This document shows positions 35,875 through 46,510 of a stretch of 64,000 nt of DNA, piece by piece; positions within the stretch are counted from its first letter, which is position 1; every line of letters starts with the position of its first letter. The notes beneath the pieces were generated by a model. The model was not told where the DNA came from. It saw only the letters and a list, made by a program, of their open reading frames with translations, and did no database searches. Position numbers and translations under genes: made by a program. The stretch is from Chamaecyparis obtusa (taxonomy: Eukaryota; Streptophyta; Pinopsida; Cupressales; Cupressaceae), in NCBI GenBank assembly GCA_027943335.1, contig BSBK01008836.1, forward strand, positions 124,001 to 188,000. Reading direction: 5' to 3'.

Positions 35875-35879
35875 GTAAG

Positions 35880-36358
35880 AATATGCCTAAGGAAAAGAAT
35901 AAAACACCAAGATCTAGAAGCTCAAGAGATAACACAAGAGAGATAGGCAAAATGATCAAATAATTTATTTATAGTCAATTGAATTGAATACAAAGTAGGA
36001 GTGCCCAAATATATAGGCAATGCAATAAGACTACATGATAAGGAGATGATAAGCTATCAACCACACTAAGTGGAATCACATATCCACAAAAGGTGGATCA
36101 TCCTCCATTATACATCAAAGTATGTGCAACATGTGCAACAATGAGAGGATGATAATGTGATAAGAGCACTAAAGGTGGATCTCTCACACAAAGAGGTATG
36201 AGGTGACAACTATCAACACCTAAAGTGGAATTTCTCCTAACCATGTGCTAAAATGAAATGCAAAATCCTAGGTGTCTCAATGACTACTAATATGCAAATG
36301 CATTATCCTAAGTAAACTTAAGTAAAGTGTAATTAGTAAATAATTAATTACACCAACA
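35880..36358 (-). repeat. N1 5' LTR (main part; last 6 bp lie at 28632-28637)
   Basis: Matches 25735-26197. Its plus-strand left end TGTAAG was cut by N2 after six bases: TGTAAG remains at 28632-28637, and the body resumes here with AATATGCCTAAGG after the duplicated GTAAG. The right end ACACCAACA abuts TSD ATCAT (36359-36363). It contains two small internal duplications absent from the other LTR. Confidence 0.9.
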
Positions 36359-36716
36359 ATCATGGATGACATTAATGTCATCTTGATCATCATCATCAGT
36401 TGCGCCAATACCAAATGTGTCATGGATCAATGTATTAGTACCATCATATTCAAACGTGTTATCTAGCACATGATTGTCATCTTCCATGAGATCATAATAT
36501 TCAGCTTCAATATTCACACCTCCATGATCTTCCACTTCCAAAACCATATTCTCCATATTTGTGCCTCGATGGTCCATATCACATACTTCCATGGAGAGGT
36601 CAACCTATATAAAAATGATGAACACAAATAAAACATGATAATGATCTCATCATCAAGTGTATTTAATATGTATATTAATTGTTAAAACAACATAATGGAA
36701 AACTTACCAATGGATG
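36359..36716 (-). pseudogene. CACTA transposase, upstream fragment with one intron
   Basis: On the minus strand CATCCATTG (36716-36708) is followed by an intron of 103 bp (36605-36707, GTAAGT...ATATAG). The exon then reads VDLSMEVCDMDHRGTN, an acidic region HGGVNIEAEYYDLMEDD, EYDGTNTLIHDTFGIGATDD and DDINVIHD up to the N1 junction. The TLIHDTFG block fits the L..DAFG segment upstream of the TNP2 domain in plant CACTA transposases. Across the N1 insertion the frame goes straight from VIHD into IPLLEKVETTLYEGS at 25734, once one ATCAT copy is discounted. Confidence 0.85.
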
Positions 36717-38496
36717 TGGTGCAAGAGAACCTAGGTTATTGGCCAACCTAACTCCTAGTTTTGGCTTGTAGTGATCTTAGACAGGTCACTATCCAATAAG
36801 GACTTAGTGAGTCCCTAGTGTGTGAGTGTCTGTTGAGATCCAAATGTTTTAAGTAGGTTACTAAGTGTCTTAGTGAAGGCTTTGCTAGGTATGAGACCTA
36901 AGGAGTATGGCTTGTATGCTATTTAATTATGCTAGTTAGTCAAAGCATTGGTTTGACTATGATAAAAGAAGAAATGAGTGAGGTAGGGGTCTTATAAGTA
37001 TTAAGTTAGCCTTAGAGGTACTTTTAGACCTATTGACATGACTTAGGAAAAGTTGTCATGCAAGATGTAAAAGTTTTTGATTACGGTAAAAATAGGTTTT
37101 GAAGGGGCCTCAAAACCCTTTAATAAAAGATAAGAAAGATAGGCATGAAGACCCTAAGAATAGCTAGCTGCCCTAGAGAAGGAAACAAACTACAAAGGGA
37201 CAAATCCTAGATTTTCAAATACCACCTACACAACAAAAAGTTGTCATGCAAGATGTAAAAGTTGTCAATGACAACAATTTGTCAAAGAGGTTGTCCGAGA
37301 GCCAAAAGTAATTAGAGGGTTCTAACTGACCTAGCTTAGTTTTCTAAACCTATAAATGTCTTTTTCCAACTAAAACATAGGGTTGGATCTCATAAATGAG
37401 TTTTGTTTTCATTGTGTAATTGACTAGTGTGACTATGTCCACGTAACAAAGAATAGAAGCTCGACTATCCTTCATCATGGATTAGACCAGAGCATTTACT
37501 TTGCATGTAGTTTTTCTTCATGTTTTTATAAGTTGTTTTGTGCTTTGGTTTGAATAGATAGGTTTCTTTTTGGCTTTGCAAAATAAATCCTCCTCTGTGA
37601 CCAGTTCGCTGGTGTGTTCAGAGTAGAGGTTGAATAAATGGCTCTAACATGAATTCCCATGGAAGGAATTGTATGACCTTCTGGAATATGTTAGGTAATT
37701 ATACATACTTTGTAAATATGTGTTTATATGGTCAATTTTGTAGAGGAAACAATTTTGTGGTCAAGCCCTAGGTGAGCCAGAGCATGCTCGGTTAGTGTGC
37801 TTGACTTTGATCCAGCAAATGGGAGAGGGATCATGGATTGAAGGAGTCAATCCAGTTGTAGAAAAGTGATACTTATTGATCAAAGACTCAATCCTAAGAA
37901 GGAGAGCCTTTGACCAATTCAATAGGAGGTGTGATCATCAAACCCTCACTGAAAACTAGTGAGGCCTAATTAGGCCTAAAAACTAGGTCTGAATATAGGA
38001 AGGCACTATACGAAAGACTTGAGAACCTAAGAAGTTGAGAATCCTTGATAAATTTGAAAAGGGTCTCAGAATATGTTATTTTTTTGATAACTTATTTGGG
38101 AAGTTGTGAAGTTATGCCCTAAAAGGTGAGTTGGGAGACCTACCAGGACCTAGAAGGCTTTTGGCCTAGTTTTTGGAGATCATCTTGTGGGAGAAGGAAG
38201 ATGGATGGTGAAACACCTCAAATGTTATCAAAATAATAAAAAATGAGCCTTCTATCATATTTTCAACATAGTATCAAGTATTTTGGTGAGAGGATGAGTT
38301 CTATAGTTGAATTCATATGAAGGGAATTGAGGACAAGATTGAGTTGTACTTCTTGGTAGTGAGATATTGAGGAGAGGAGGTGATTTTCAAGAATCCCTCA
38401 GTGAATAGGGTCTAAGAGAAACCTAGGATAGGTCAAGGATAGGCCTAGAGTAAGTCCTACTAGGAATAGGACTAGTTGGTAAAAGATCTCCCTGTC
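36717..38496 (+). repeat. G2 5' LTR (with a 188-bp internal insertion)
   Basis: 1780 bp against 1580 bp for the 3' copy. Most of the difference is one insertion near 37048-37263 flanked by a 28-bp direct repeat (AAAAGTTGTCATGCAAG..., at 37048-37075 and 37236-37263). A TATA-like TATAAAT lies at 37351-37357; the 3' LTR has CATAAAT there. Confidence 0.9.
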
Positions 38497-38499
38497 AAA

Positions 38500-38512
38500 T
38501 TGGTATCAAAGT
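38500..38512 (+). promoter_or_regulatory. G2 primer binding site
   Basis: TGGTATCAAAGTC lies 3 bp after the LTR and is close to the initiator tRNA-Met complement. Confidence 0.83.
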
Positions 38513-38577
38513 CATTGAAAGGCTTGGGTAGTGAAAAGTGTATATTAGAAAGAAGTGAATCCATTGGGGATAACACT

Positions 38578-40190
38578 ATGGTGACCAATGAAGAATTGGC
38601 TATAGAAGTGGTTGAACAAAAAGAAAGAAATAGGATCCTAGAGGAGACTGTTGAAGCTTTGAAAGACAAGGTTGATGAAGTGGCAGAGACCACTGGTAAA
38701 ATGAAGGAGAAGATGGTAGTAGAAGATGACAAAGGTAAAGAAATAGCTGATGAAGATTACATCCCTAAACTAGACCCCACCAATACAAGAAGAACCTTTC
38801 CTAAAATCCATTAAGGCATTGGGAGGCAAAGCACTTGAGGGGATACCCCTGCTCACTGACAAGATGGATTCAGAGGTAGTGATGGAGTGGATTGAAGGGA
38901 TGGAGAATCACTTTGAATATGAAGGTGTCTTAGAGGCACAAAGGGTGAAGGTTTCCAAATCAAGATTAAGGGGACCAGCCCTAACATGGTGGAAATTCCT
39001 TCAAGAAGAGAGGGAAAGAGAAGGGAAAAGACCCATAGAAAATTGGAGAGCTATGGTCACAAAGATCAAAGATAATTATCTGCCAGAGGATCATGAGATC
39101 CAAATGCATAAGAAGAGGCAAAATATTAGACAACAGGAGATGGATGTGGCTTCTTACACTGAGGAGTTTCAAAAACTCTGTTTGAGGTCCAAGGTTCAAG
39201 AAGAGGAGAGTATCCGGGTTTCTATATACTTGAGTGGATTAAGGTGGAGTATTCAGGAAGAAATTAGTTTATGGACTCCTACTACTGTCCACAAGTGCTT
39301 CCAATTAGAACTTAAGGTAGACGAGAAGAACAAGAAGAAGCAAGACTCTAACCCAAGAGGTAGAGGTAGAGGGAGAGACTCTATAGGACATAAAGGTGGA
39401 TATGGTGGTAGAAGAAATGAACCAAGAAGTCAAGGAGACTCCAAGCTAGTTGAAAAAACTAGTGAGCCAAGTGGAAGAGGAAATTATGGTAGAGGTAGAG
39501 GATTCCAAAGTGGTAGAGGTAGAGAAAGTGGTTTTAGCAGAGGGTCACACTTTTCAAGCATGAAGTGTTACAATTGTGGACAACTAGGTCATCCTGCCTA
39601 TAGGTGCCCTGATAAAGCTATTAGTTCCCAAAGAGAGAAGAAGATAGCTTATGCCCAAGAGGAAGAGAGTAGTGTGAAGTCACTAGAGGTGAATTTGGAT
39701 TCAGAACATGGTGAGAACCTAATATTTAGGAGATTTCTACTCAAGGAACCAATCAAGGAAGAACCTAAGCATATGAGGGCTCTTTTTAGGATCAAATGCA
39801 AGATCCTTGGCAAAGTTTGTAAATTTATCATTGATTTAGGTTCAACTGATAACATAATCTCAGAGGAAGCAGTCCAAAAGTTGAAATTTGAAAGGATACC
39901 TCATACACATCCTTACAAGGTGACTTAGTTAAATAAGGGGCATAATGTTCTAGTGAATGAACAAGTGTGGGTGGACTTCATGATAGGTGGTTATCAACAC
40001 AAGATGTTATGTGACATCCTACCAATGGATGCTTACCATTTTCTATTAGGAAGGCCATGGCAATATGATCGGGATGCAGTCTACCATGGAAAGAAGAATG
40101 TGTATAACTTCAAGAAAGATGGAGTGACATAAAATATAGTCACTTGTTTAGGAAGGAGATGCAATTTCAAGTGATCCTAATGTACTCTTG
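38578..40190 (+). pseudogene. G2 gag and protease
   Basis: ATG at 38578 (MVTNEELAIEVVEQKERNR) lies about 65 bp after the primer site and opens a charged helical N-terminus. A frameshift at about 38814 moves to a 369-aa frame with the gag capsid (WIEGMENHFEYEGV, GPALTWWKFL, YTEEFQKLCLRS, YLSGLRWSIQEEIS). Then come an RG-rich linker (RGRGRGRDS, GRGNYGRGRGF) and a zinc knuckle CYNCGQLGHPAYRC. Protease follows with IIDLGSTDNIISEEAV, where the active-site DSG has become DLG. After a stop at about 39928 the protease continues with FLLGRPWQYDRD to about 40100. The layout parallels G1 closely. Confidence 0.9.
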
Positions 40191-40415
40191 ATGAGTGGAA
40201 AGGAGTTCTTGCATGAAATCAAAGAAGAGGAAGGAGTAGGGCTAGCCATAGTCCTAAAATCCAATTAGGAGACCAAGGTCCTACACCCTACATTTCCAAA
40301 ATAAGTGCAACATCTACTGGACTAGTTTAAAGACATAATAAGTGATGGGACACCAGTTACTCTTCCTCCTCAAAGAGAAATTAGTCATCAAATTGAATTT
40401 GTACCTAGAACATCT

Positions 40416-41133
40416 TTGCCTAACAAAGCAGCATATAAAGTGACCCTGGACCAGAACAAAGAAATTACAAGACAGATTCAAGAACTTCTTGATCAAGGGT
40501 TGATAAGAAAAAGTATTAGCCCATGTATTGTGCCAGTGGTTTTGGCACCAAAGAAGGGAGGTAAGCAGAGGTTATGTACCGATTCTAGGAAAATTGATAT
40601 GATTACCATTAGATATAGGTTTTCTATCCCTAGAACAAAAGACCTTATGGATTATCTTGGGGGGTCTCAATATTTCACCAAAATTGATCTTAAAAGTGAG
40701 TATCACCAAATTAGGATAAAGGAAGGGGATGAGTGGAAGTCAGACTTAAAAACTAATAAGGATCTCTATGAATGGTTATCCATGCCCTTTGGGATTACAA
40801 AAGCACCTAGTACATTCACAAGGTTAATGAATGAGGTCCTAAAATATTACATTGGTAGTTTTGTTGTGGTGTACCTAGATGATATCTTCATCTTTAGCAA
40901 GACTAAGGAAGAACATATGCAACACTTAAGAGGTTGTCCTAACAAGGTTGCATGAGGAGAAACTAGCCATCAATCTAGAGAATAGTGAATTCCTTAAACA
41001 AGAACTAGTGTACCTAAGCTTTGTGGTGTCTCAAGGTGACCTTAAGATGGATCCAAGTAAAGTGGAAGCCATACTAAGTTGGACCACTCCTAAAATATGG
41101 ACAAAAGTGAGGATCTTCCATGGATTAGCTTAG
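40416..41133 (+). pseudogene. G2 reverse transcriptase
   Basis: Reading 40416-40955 contains [73 protein letters not shown] and the catalytic VVYLDDIFIFSK. The aspartates are present; a G-to-E change in LKSGYHQIRI is seen (LKSEY). A frameshift near 40945 joins the thumb segment (ENSEFLKQELVYLSFVVSQ, KMDPSKVEAIL) in another frame, then FHGLA before a TAG. It synthesises cDNA in intact relatives. Confidence 0.92.
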
Positions 41134-41178
41134 TTCTATAGGAATTTCATAAGAGGATTTAGTGAGGTATGTGCACCC

Positions 41179-41590
41179 ATGCTCAATATTATCAAAGGTG
41201 GAGCTAAAACCAAGTTTGTGTGGACCAAAGCAACTCAAGAAGGGTTTGAAAGATTGAAGAAAAGAGTGGAAAATCAGCCTATCCTAGTACTACCAAGCTT
41301 TGACAAGCTATTTATAGTTGAATGTGATGCAAGCAACATAGTAGTGGGAGCAGTCTTGAACCAAAGAAGGAAGACTGATTGCATTTTTCAATGAGAGATT
41401 GAATGAGGCTAAGTCAAGGTATTCCTCATATCATTTGGAGATCTATGAATTGATCCAAGCACTTAAAAAGTGGAGGAACTACCTATTGCCTAAGGATTTT
41501 GTAGTCTATACGGATAATCAAGCATTAAGATACATTAACACTCAAGACAAGCTAAGTCATAGGCACATCAAGTGGATGGAGTTCCTCTAA
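41179..41590 (+). pseudogene. G2 RNase H domain
   Basis: Two frames: 41179-41394 has KFVWTKATQEGFERLKKRV and FIVECDASNIVVGAVLNQ; 41399-41590 has YSSYHLEIYELIQALKKWRN and VVYTDNQALRYINTQDKL. CDAS and YTDN carry expected catalytic aspartates, and the E in LEIYELIQAL matches the second acidic position. A base change near 41395 separates the two halves. Confidence 0.9.
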
Positions 41591-41859
41591 GTATATACTT
41601 TTACCATCAAACATAAGAAGGGTCTTAACAATAGGTAGCTGAATCCTTAAGCCAGAGGTTGCTGACTGTCCAAGAAATCTAGCTTCAAAGCATTGGTGTG
41701 GAGGGATTTAAGGAACTCTATAAGGAGGATGAGGACTTCTCCAAGGCATATAAGGTATGTGAAGACTTTGAGAATCATTTTCATAGTGAGTTTGTTGACT
41801 ACACATTGCAGAATTGTTTTTTATTCAAGGGTAACTAGTTATGTGTACCCAAAGGTTCA

Positions 41860-43170
41860 ATGAGGGAGAACCTTATACAAGAAAAGCACAATGGAAGCCT
41901 TAGTGGACACTTTGGCTTGAATAAGACATTGGACCTAGTGCAAAGGTTCTACTATTGGCCCAAGATGCCAAGAGATGTTAGGAGGTATGTAGAGAAATGT
42001 ATTGTTTGCCAAAAAGCTAAAGGTGCATCTACCAATGCAAGGTTATATCAGCCTTTACCAATCCCTAAGAGACCATGGGAGTGTCTAAGTATGGATTTTA
42101 TAGTAGGCTTGCCTAAGACAACTACTAGTTTTGATAGTGTCTATGTGGTGGTAGATAGGTTTAGGAAAATGAGCCATTTCATGCCATGTAAGACCACACA
42201 TGATGCCAGCTATATAACACATCTATTCTTCAAGGAAGTGGTAAGGATTCATGGCCTACCAATCAGCATAGTGTCAGATAGGGATGTCAAATTCATGGGG
42301 CATTTTTGGAAGACTTTGTGGAAGAGACTAGGAACCAACCTTGCATTTGGGTCAGCCTATCATCCTCAAATAGATGGAAAAATAGAGGTGATAAATAGAG
42401 TGTTGGGAAACCTCTTAAGATTTCTTACAAAGGAGTATGGAAAAGTGTGGGACCAGGTGTTACCACAAGCTAAATTTTCTTATAATGATAGCATAAACAG
42501 GTCTACCAAAAAGAGCCCATTTGAAGTGGTGTATGGCATGCACCCAAGAGGTGTGTGTGAACTTAGAGAACTTGGTAATAAAGGGGGAGTGAGTGGTCAT
42601 GCTGAGGATTTTTCTCAATCCATGCAAGAGGTACATGAACAGGTAAGGAGGACATTGGTAGAAGCCAATCAAAAAGTGAAAGCTAGAGTTGATGAAAGGA
42701 GGAAGGATTTTTAGTTTGAAGTGGGTGATTAGGTGATGGCACACCTTAATAAGGAAAGGCTTTAGAAGGGCATAGCAAACAAGCTTTAAATGAGGAGAGT
42801 TGGACCATGTAAGGTTCTAGCCAATTATGGTTCAAATGTATACAAAATAGGCCTACCTAGTGACCTATCCATCTCTCTGATTTTCAATGTCCAAGACTTG
42901 GTTAGATACAAAGGACCTGATGTGAAGGAAGAAGAACATAGTCTAGATGTCCATGCTGATGTCAAAGACCTCAAAATACCAGTTCAAGTGAAGCCTCAAT
43001 ATGAGAGGATACTAGACTCAAGGGTGAAGGAACAAACTAGACATGGGGTCTACATGGAACACCTTGTGAAGTGGAAGTCTCTACCTGAATCAGGGGCTCA
43101 ATGGATTAAAGAGAACAGTTTCAAGAAGAAAGGAATTGATGTAGCACTCTTGTCTCCTAATGGCACTTAG
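41860..43170 (+). pseudogene. G2 integrase with chromodomain
   Basis: ORF 41860-42714 (284 aa) is largely intact. It has the zinc-binding GHFGLNKTLDLVQRFYYWP and CIVCQKAKG; the core with SMDFIVGLPKT (first Asp), VSDRDVKFMGHFWKTLW (second Asp) and IDGKIEVINRVLGNLLR (Glu region); then the SPFEVVYGMHPRG region. In the same frame after three stops (42712-42790) the C-terminal SLIFNVQDLVRYKGPD leads to a chromodomain-like segment, YERILDSRVKEQTRHGV and EHLVKWKSLPESGAQWIKEN (to 43170). This places G2 among chromoviruses, related to but distinct from G1. Confidence 0.92.
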
Positions 43171-43180
43171 CTTCTTTTTG

Positions 43181-43191
43181 TAGGGGGAGTA
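43181..43191 (+). promoter_or_regulatory. G2 polypurine tract
   Basis: TAGGGGGAGTA directly precedes the 3' LTR and shortly follows the integrase stop. Confidence 0.78.
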
Positions 43192-44771
43192 TGGTGCAGG
43201 AGTACCTAGGTTCTTGGCCAACCTAACTCCTAGTTTTGGCTTGTAGTGACCTTAGCCAAGTCACTGTCCAATAAGGACTTAATGAGTCCCTAGTGTGTGA
43301 GTGTGTGTTGAGATCCAAATGTTTTAGGTAGGTTACTAAGTGTCTTAGTGAAGGCTTTACTAGGTATGAGACCTAAGGAGTATGGCTTGTATGCCAGTTA
43401 GTCAAAGCATTGGTTTGACTATGAAAAAATAATAAATGACTGAGGCAGGGGTCTTAGAATTATTAAGTTAGCCTTAGAGGTCCTTTTAGACCTATTGACA
43501 TGACTTAGGAAAAGTTGTCATGCAATTTTGCAAAGTTGTCATGACAAAAATTTGTCAAAGAGGTTGTCTGAGAGCCAAAAGTAGTTAGAGGGTTCTAACT
43601 GACCTAGATCAGTTGTCTAAACCCATAAATGTCTTTTTTTAGACCAAAACATAGGGTTGGATCTCATAAATGAGTTTGGTTTTCATTGTGTAATTCACTG
43701 ATGTGATTGTGTCCACATAACAAAGAATAGAAGCTTGACTATCCTTCATCATGGATTAGACCAGAGCATTTAATTTGCATTTAGTTTTTCTTCATGTTTT
43801 TATAAGTTGTTTTTTGCTTTGGTTTGAATATATAGGTTTCTTTTTGGCTTTGCAAAATAAATCCTCCTCTGTGACCAGTTCGCTGGTGTGTTCAGAGTAG
43901 AGGTTGAATAAATGGCTCTAACATGAATTACCATGGGAGGAATTGTATGACCTTATGGAATGTGTTAGGGAATTGCACATAATTTTTAGATATGTGTTTA
44001 TATGGTTAGGTTTGTAGAGGAAATAGTTTTGTGGTCAAGCCCTAGGCGAGCTAGATCATGCCCCGTTAGTGTGCTTGACTTTGATCCAGCAAATGGGAGA
44101 GGGCTCGGGGATTGAAGGAGTCAATCTAGTTGCAAAAAAGTGATACTTAGTGATCAAAGACTCAATCCTAAGAAGGAGATAATTTGACCAAGTCGGCAGG
44201 AGGTGTGATCATCAAACCCTCACTGAAAACCAATGAGGCCTAATTAGGCCTAAAAACTAGGCTTGAATATAGGAAGGCACTGTATGCAAGACTTGAGAAC
44301 CTAAGAAGTTGAGAATCCTTGATAACTTCAAAAAGGGTGTCATAATATGTGATTTTTTTGACAACTTGTTTGGGGAGTTGTGAATTTATGCCCTAAAATG
44401 TGAGTTGGGAGACCTACAAGGACCTAGAAGGCTTTTGGCCTAGTTTTTGGAGATCGTCTTGTGGGAGAAGGAAGATGGATGGAGAAACACCTAAAATGTG
44501 ATCAAAACAATAAAAAATGATCCTTCTATCATATTTGCAACACAATATCAAGTATTTGGGTGAGAGGATAAATTTTATAGTTGAATTCATATGAAGGGAA
44601 TTGATGACAAGATTGAGTTGTACTTCTTGGTAGTGAGATCTTGAGGAGAGGAGGCAATTGTCAAGAATCCCTTAGTGAATAGGGTCTAAGAGAACCCTAG
44701 GATTGGTCAAGGATAGGCCTAGAGTAATTCCTAACAAGAATAGGACTAGTTGGTAAAAGATCTCCCTATCA
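43192..44771 (+). repeat. G2 3' LTR
   Basis: 1580 bp, TGGTGCAGGAG to CCCTATCA, matching the 5' LTR except that the 188-bp insert is absent. It is followed by TSD TGATG and CACTA sequence. Confidence 0.92.
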
Positions 44772-44971
44772 TGATGATAATCAAACCCCCCTTCAATGTG
44801 ACCATTCTCCCTACAATGTCTCTTAGTTGTTTTGATTAGCAATATTCTAGTGTTTAATCCCTTACAAATTTTGTAGAGACAATAACATTTTCCATTTCCT
44901 TTTCTTTTAAAGTTAGACCACAATCTAGCGATTGTCTCCCCATTATGTTCTTCACTTAGATTATTTGACAT
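44772..44971 (-). pseudogene. CACTA transposase, first coding fragment
   Basis: Minus strand from MSNNLSEEHNGETIARLW (44971) through KCYCLYKICKGLNTRILLIK to KRHCRENGHIEGGFDYH. The C-x-C-x3-C...RHC...GHIEGG pattern fits the N-terminal transposase-associated domain of plant CACTA elements, in which C.C..CKGL...VKRHC..YGH..GY.YHPL is typical. G2 cuts the domain after DYH; the following PLV is found at 36716 on the other side of G2. The true start may lie further upstream, and the ATG here is only the first I can support. No CACTA terminal inverted repeat was found to the right. Confidence 0.78.
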
Positions 44972-44976
44972 GATCC

Positions 44977-46505
44977 TTCCTCAAAGGAAAAAAGTCGGGC
45001 TATGGAAACTGCAGTCTATAACCTTCATAAACTAAGAAAAATGATGTTGGAAGTACACTAATATTCTTAGACCTAATTATATATAGAAATTGAAAAGTTA
45101 GTTATGAAATGATGTTTTAGTATAGTATACCAAATTGAAATACTTCAACTATTGTAGTCTTCCACCTCAAACTCAGTCCTATTGTGGCAAGAAAGAAAGA
45201 TATTCAGATAATATATTAGTTTTTAAATAAAAAATATATATCATATTTATTATACACAATATATCAGAAGTACATCAGGGGTTAACCAAACTATTGGTTC
45301 TTTTCCCAATGCCTTACAACCCAAATTCCTTCACAAAAGAAAATATTCACCAAATTCCTTAACTTGATATCCTAACTTGAGGATAATCTTAGTGAAGTAT
45401 TGTACATTGTGGAGTCAATCCAAGAGGTCATTGATGTGCTAAGGGAGGTACTTATATTTATGATTTCACCATGATCTAATTGAGTGTGTGATAGTCAATG
45501 CAGAGGCACCATATGCCATCTTTCTCTGGCACAAGGACTACTCGGTTGCAACATGAAGAAGGGCTAGCTGGTCACAATCAAATTTTTGTAGTCAATATGG
45601 TGAGACATTTTTTCTCCATCACATGGTGAAACATTTTTCTCCATCACAAGTTGTCAAACCCAAACATGATTCCACCCAGCAAAGTGTTCACTTTCTTTGC
45701 AATGAAGGGTTCCTTTTGGATTTCCAAGGTGCCTTGGAGAAGATATGCTTGTGAATATTTTCCATGTACTCTCATTGATAACCCATTTTTTCACTATGGC
45801 ACCAATGATATTTTGCAACATATTTACGCTTTTCATTATTTCTTAATATTCTACATGAAGATCATGAAGGAATGCCTGACAAACACACAACAACCAAGAA
45901 CATGGCTTGTTGCATAATGATATAAGGTTATGGTGGTCCACTCTTTTTATATATATGGATCAATAGAAATTGGTTCACTTGGAATGTAAATCAATTTACT
46001 CCATCATCAAATTGATTTCAAATCAAAATACATCATTCAATAGCAATGACACGTGACTGTTATCAATTTTTGCAGGAAAATCACCATGAAAATGCAATGT
46101 CTTTTTTTGAAATTTCATCCAAAACTTCCAATATATCTTGACCCCAACCTAAAGGGGCTATTTGAAACATTAAAAGGTAGTTCCCAACTTTTACAACCAT
46201 ATTTTTGATTATTTGAACGTTGGTTTCCACATTAGACAATTTGTTTTACAAACGTTGCAAAAGTTGTCAATGCAATTTTGAAACTTTTACATCAACCCCC
46301 TATAACTTTGCAAACATGAACAATATAACCTAGGTGAACTAAAACAACATTTTTATACCATCTCCATTTACTTTGACCTATTTGACCCACCCTTGACTAA
46401 TAGGGTTTAATAGACCAAATGGGCACATTATGGCTCAAATAGCCTTACATTTGAAAACTAAAGCATAAAATATCATCAAATAAACATGAAAATGAAATGA
46501 ATGGC
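44977..46505. other. Unassigned sequence with a decayed gypsy fragment
   Basis: About 1.5 kb between the CACTA first exon and N3. Apart from the RT relic at 45365-45552, I see AT-rich sequence (45220-45270), an imperfect duplication of AATTGATTTCAAATC type near 46000, and no ORF with recognisable content. CACTA promoter sequence would be expected here, but nothing marks it. Confidence 0.5.
45365..45552 (-). pseudogene. Decayed Ty3/gypsy reverse transcriptase fragment
   Basis: On the minus strand, frames must be switched, but VVLVPEKDGIWCLCIDYHTL is readable, then INDLLD and HNVQYFTKIILKLGYQVK. These match the gypsy RT blocks P.VLV.KKDG.WR.C.DYR.LN, PLPRIDDLLD.L and [12 protein letters not shown]. 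Stops and frameshifts are frequent. It belongs to neither G1 nor G2 by wording, and no LTR is attached. It is the most decayed coding relic in the window. Confidence 0.65.
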
Positions 46506-46510
46506 CTTAT

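Larger units (their letters stand above)
25735..36358 (-). mobile_element. N1: LTR element without pol, inserted in CACTA and carrying N2
   Basis: TSD ATCAT at 25730-25734 and 36359-36363. On the minus strand the LTR runs TGTTGGTGTAATTAA to TTATTACA. The 3' LTR is 25735-26197; the 5' LTR is 28632-28637 plus 35880-36358, split by N2. Primer site TGGTATCAAAGCC lies at 28619-28631 and polypurine tract AAGGGGGGG at 26198-26206. Without N2 the element is about 3.4 kb with a 2.4-kb internal region. I find no RT, integrase, protease or zinc knuckle, only an unrecognised reading frame on the minus strand. It was presumably copied in trans by another element. Confidence 0.93.
36717..44771 (+). mobile_element. 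G2: Ty3/gypsy chromodomain LTR retrotransposon
   Basis: LTRs 36717-38496 and 43192-44771 (TGGTGCA to CTGTCA or CTATCA), initiator-Met-type primer site at 38500 and polypurine tract TAGGGGGAGTA before the 3' LTR. The order gag, zinc knuckle, protease, RT, RNase H, integrase, chromodomain is the chromovirus plan. TSD is GGATG (36712-36716) against TGATG (44772-44776). The transposase frame on either side (GGFDYH and PLVDLS) supports an original GGATG target. It has frameshifts between gag, RT and RNase H, so it is inactive. Confidence 0.93.

Noticed and set aside
44972..46510. CACTA terminal inverted repeat (GTAGTG end)
   Set aside because: Searched by eye on both sides of N3; only unrelated GTAGTC strings were found.
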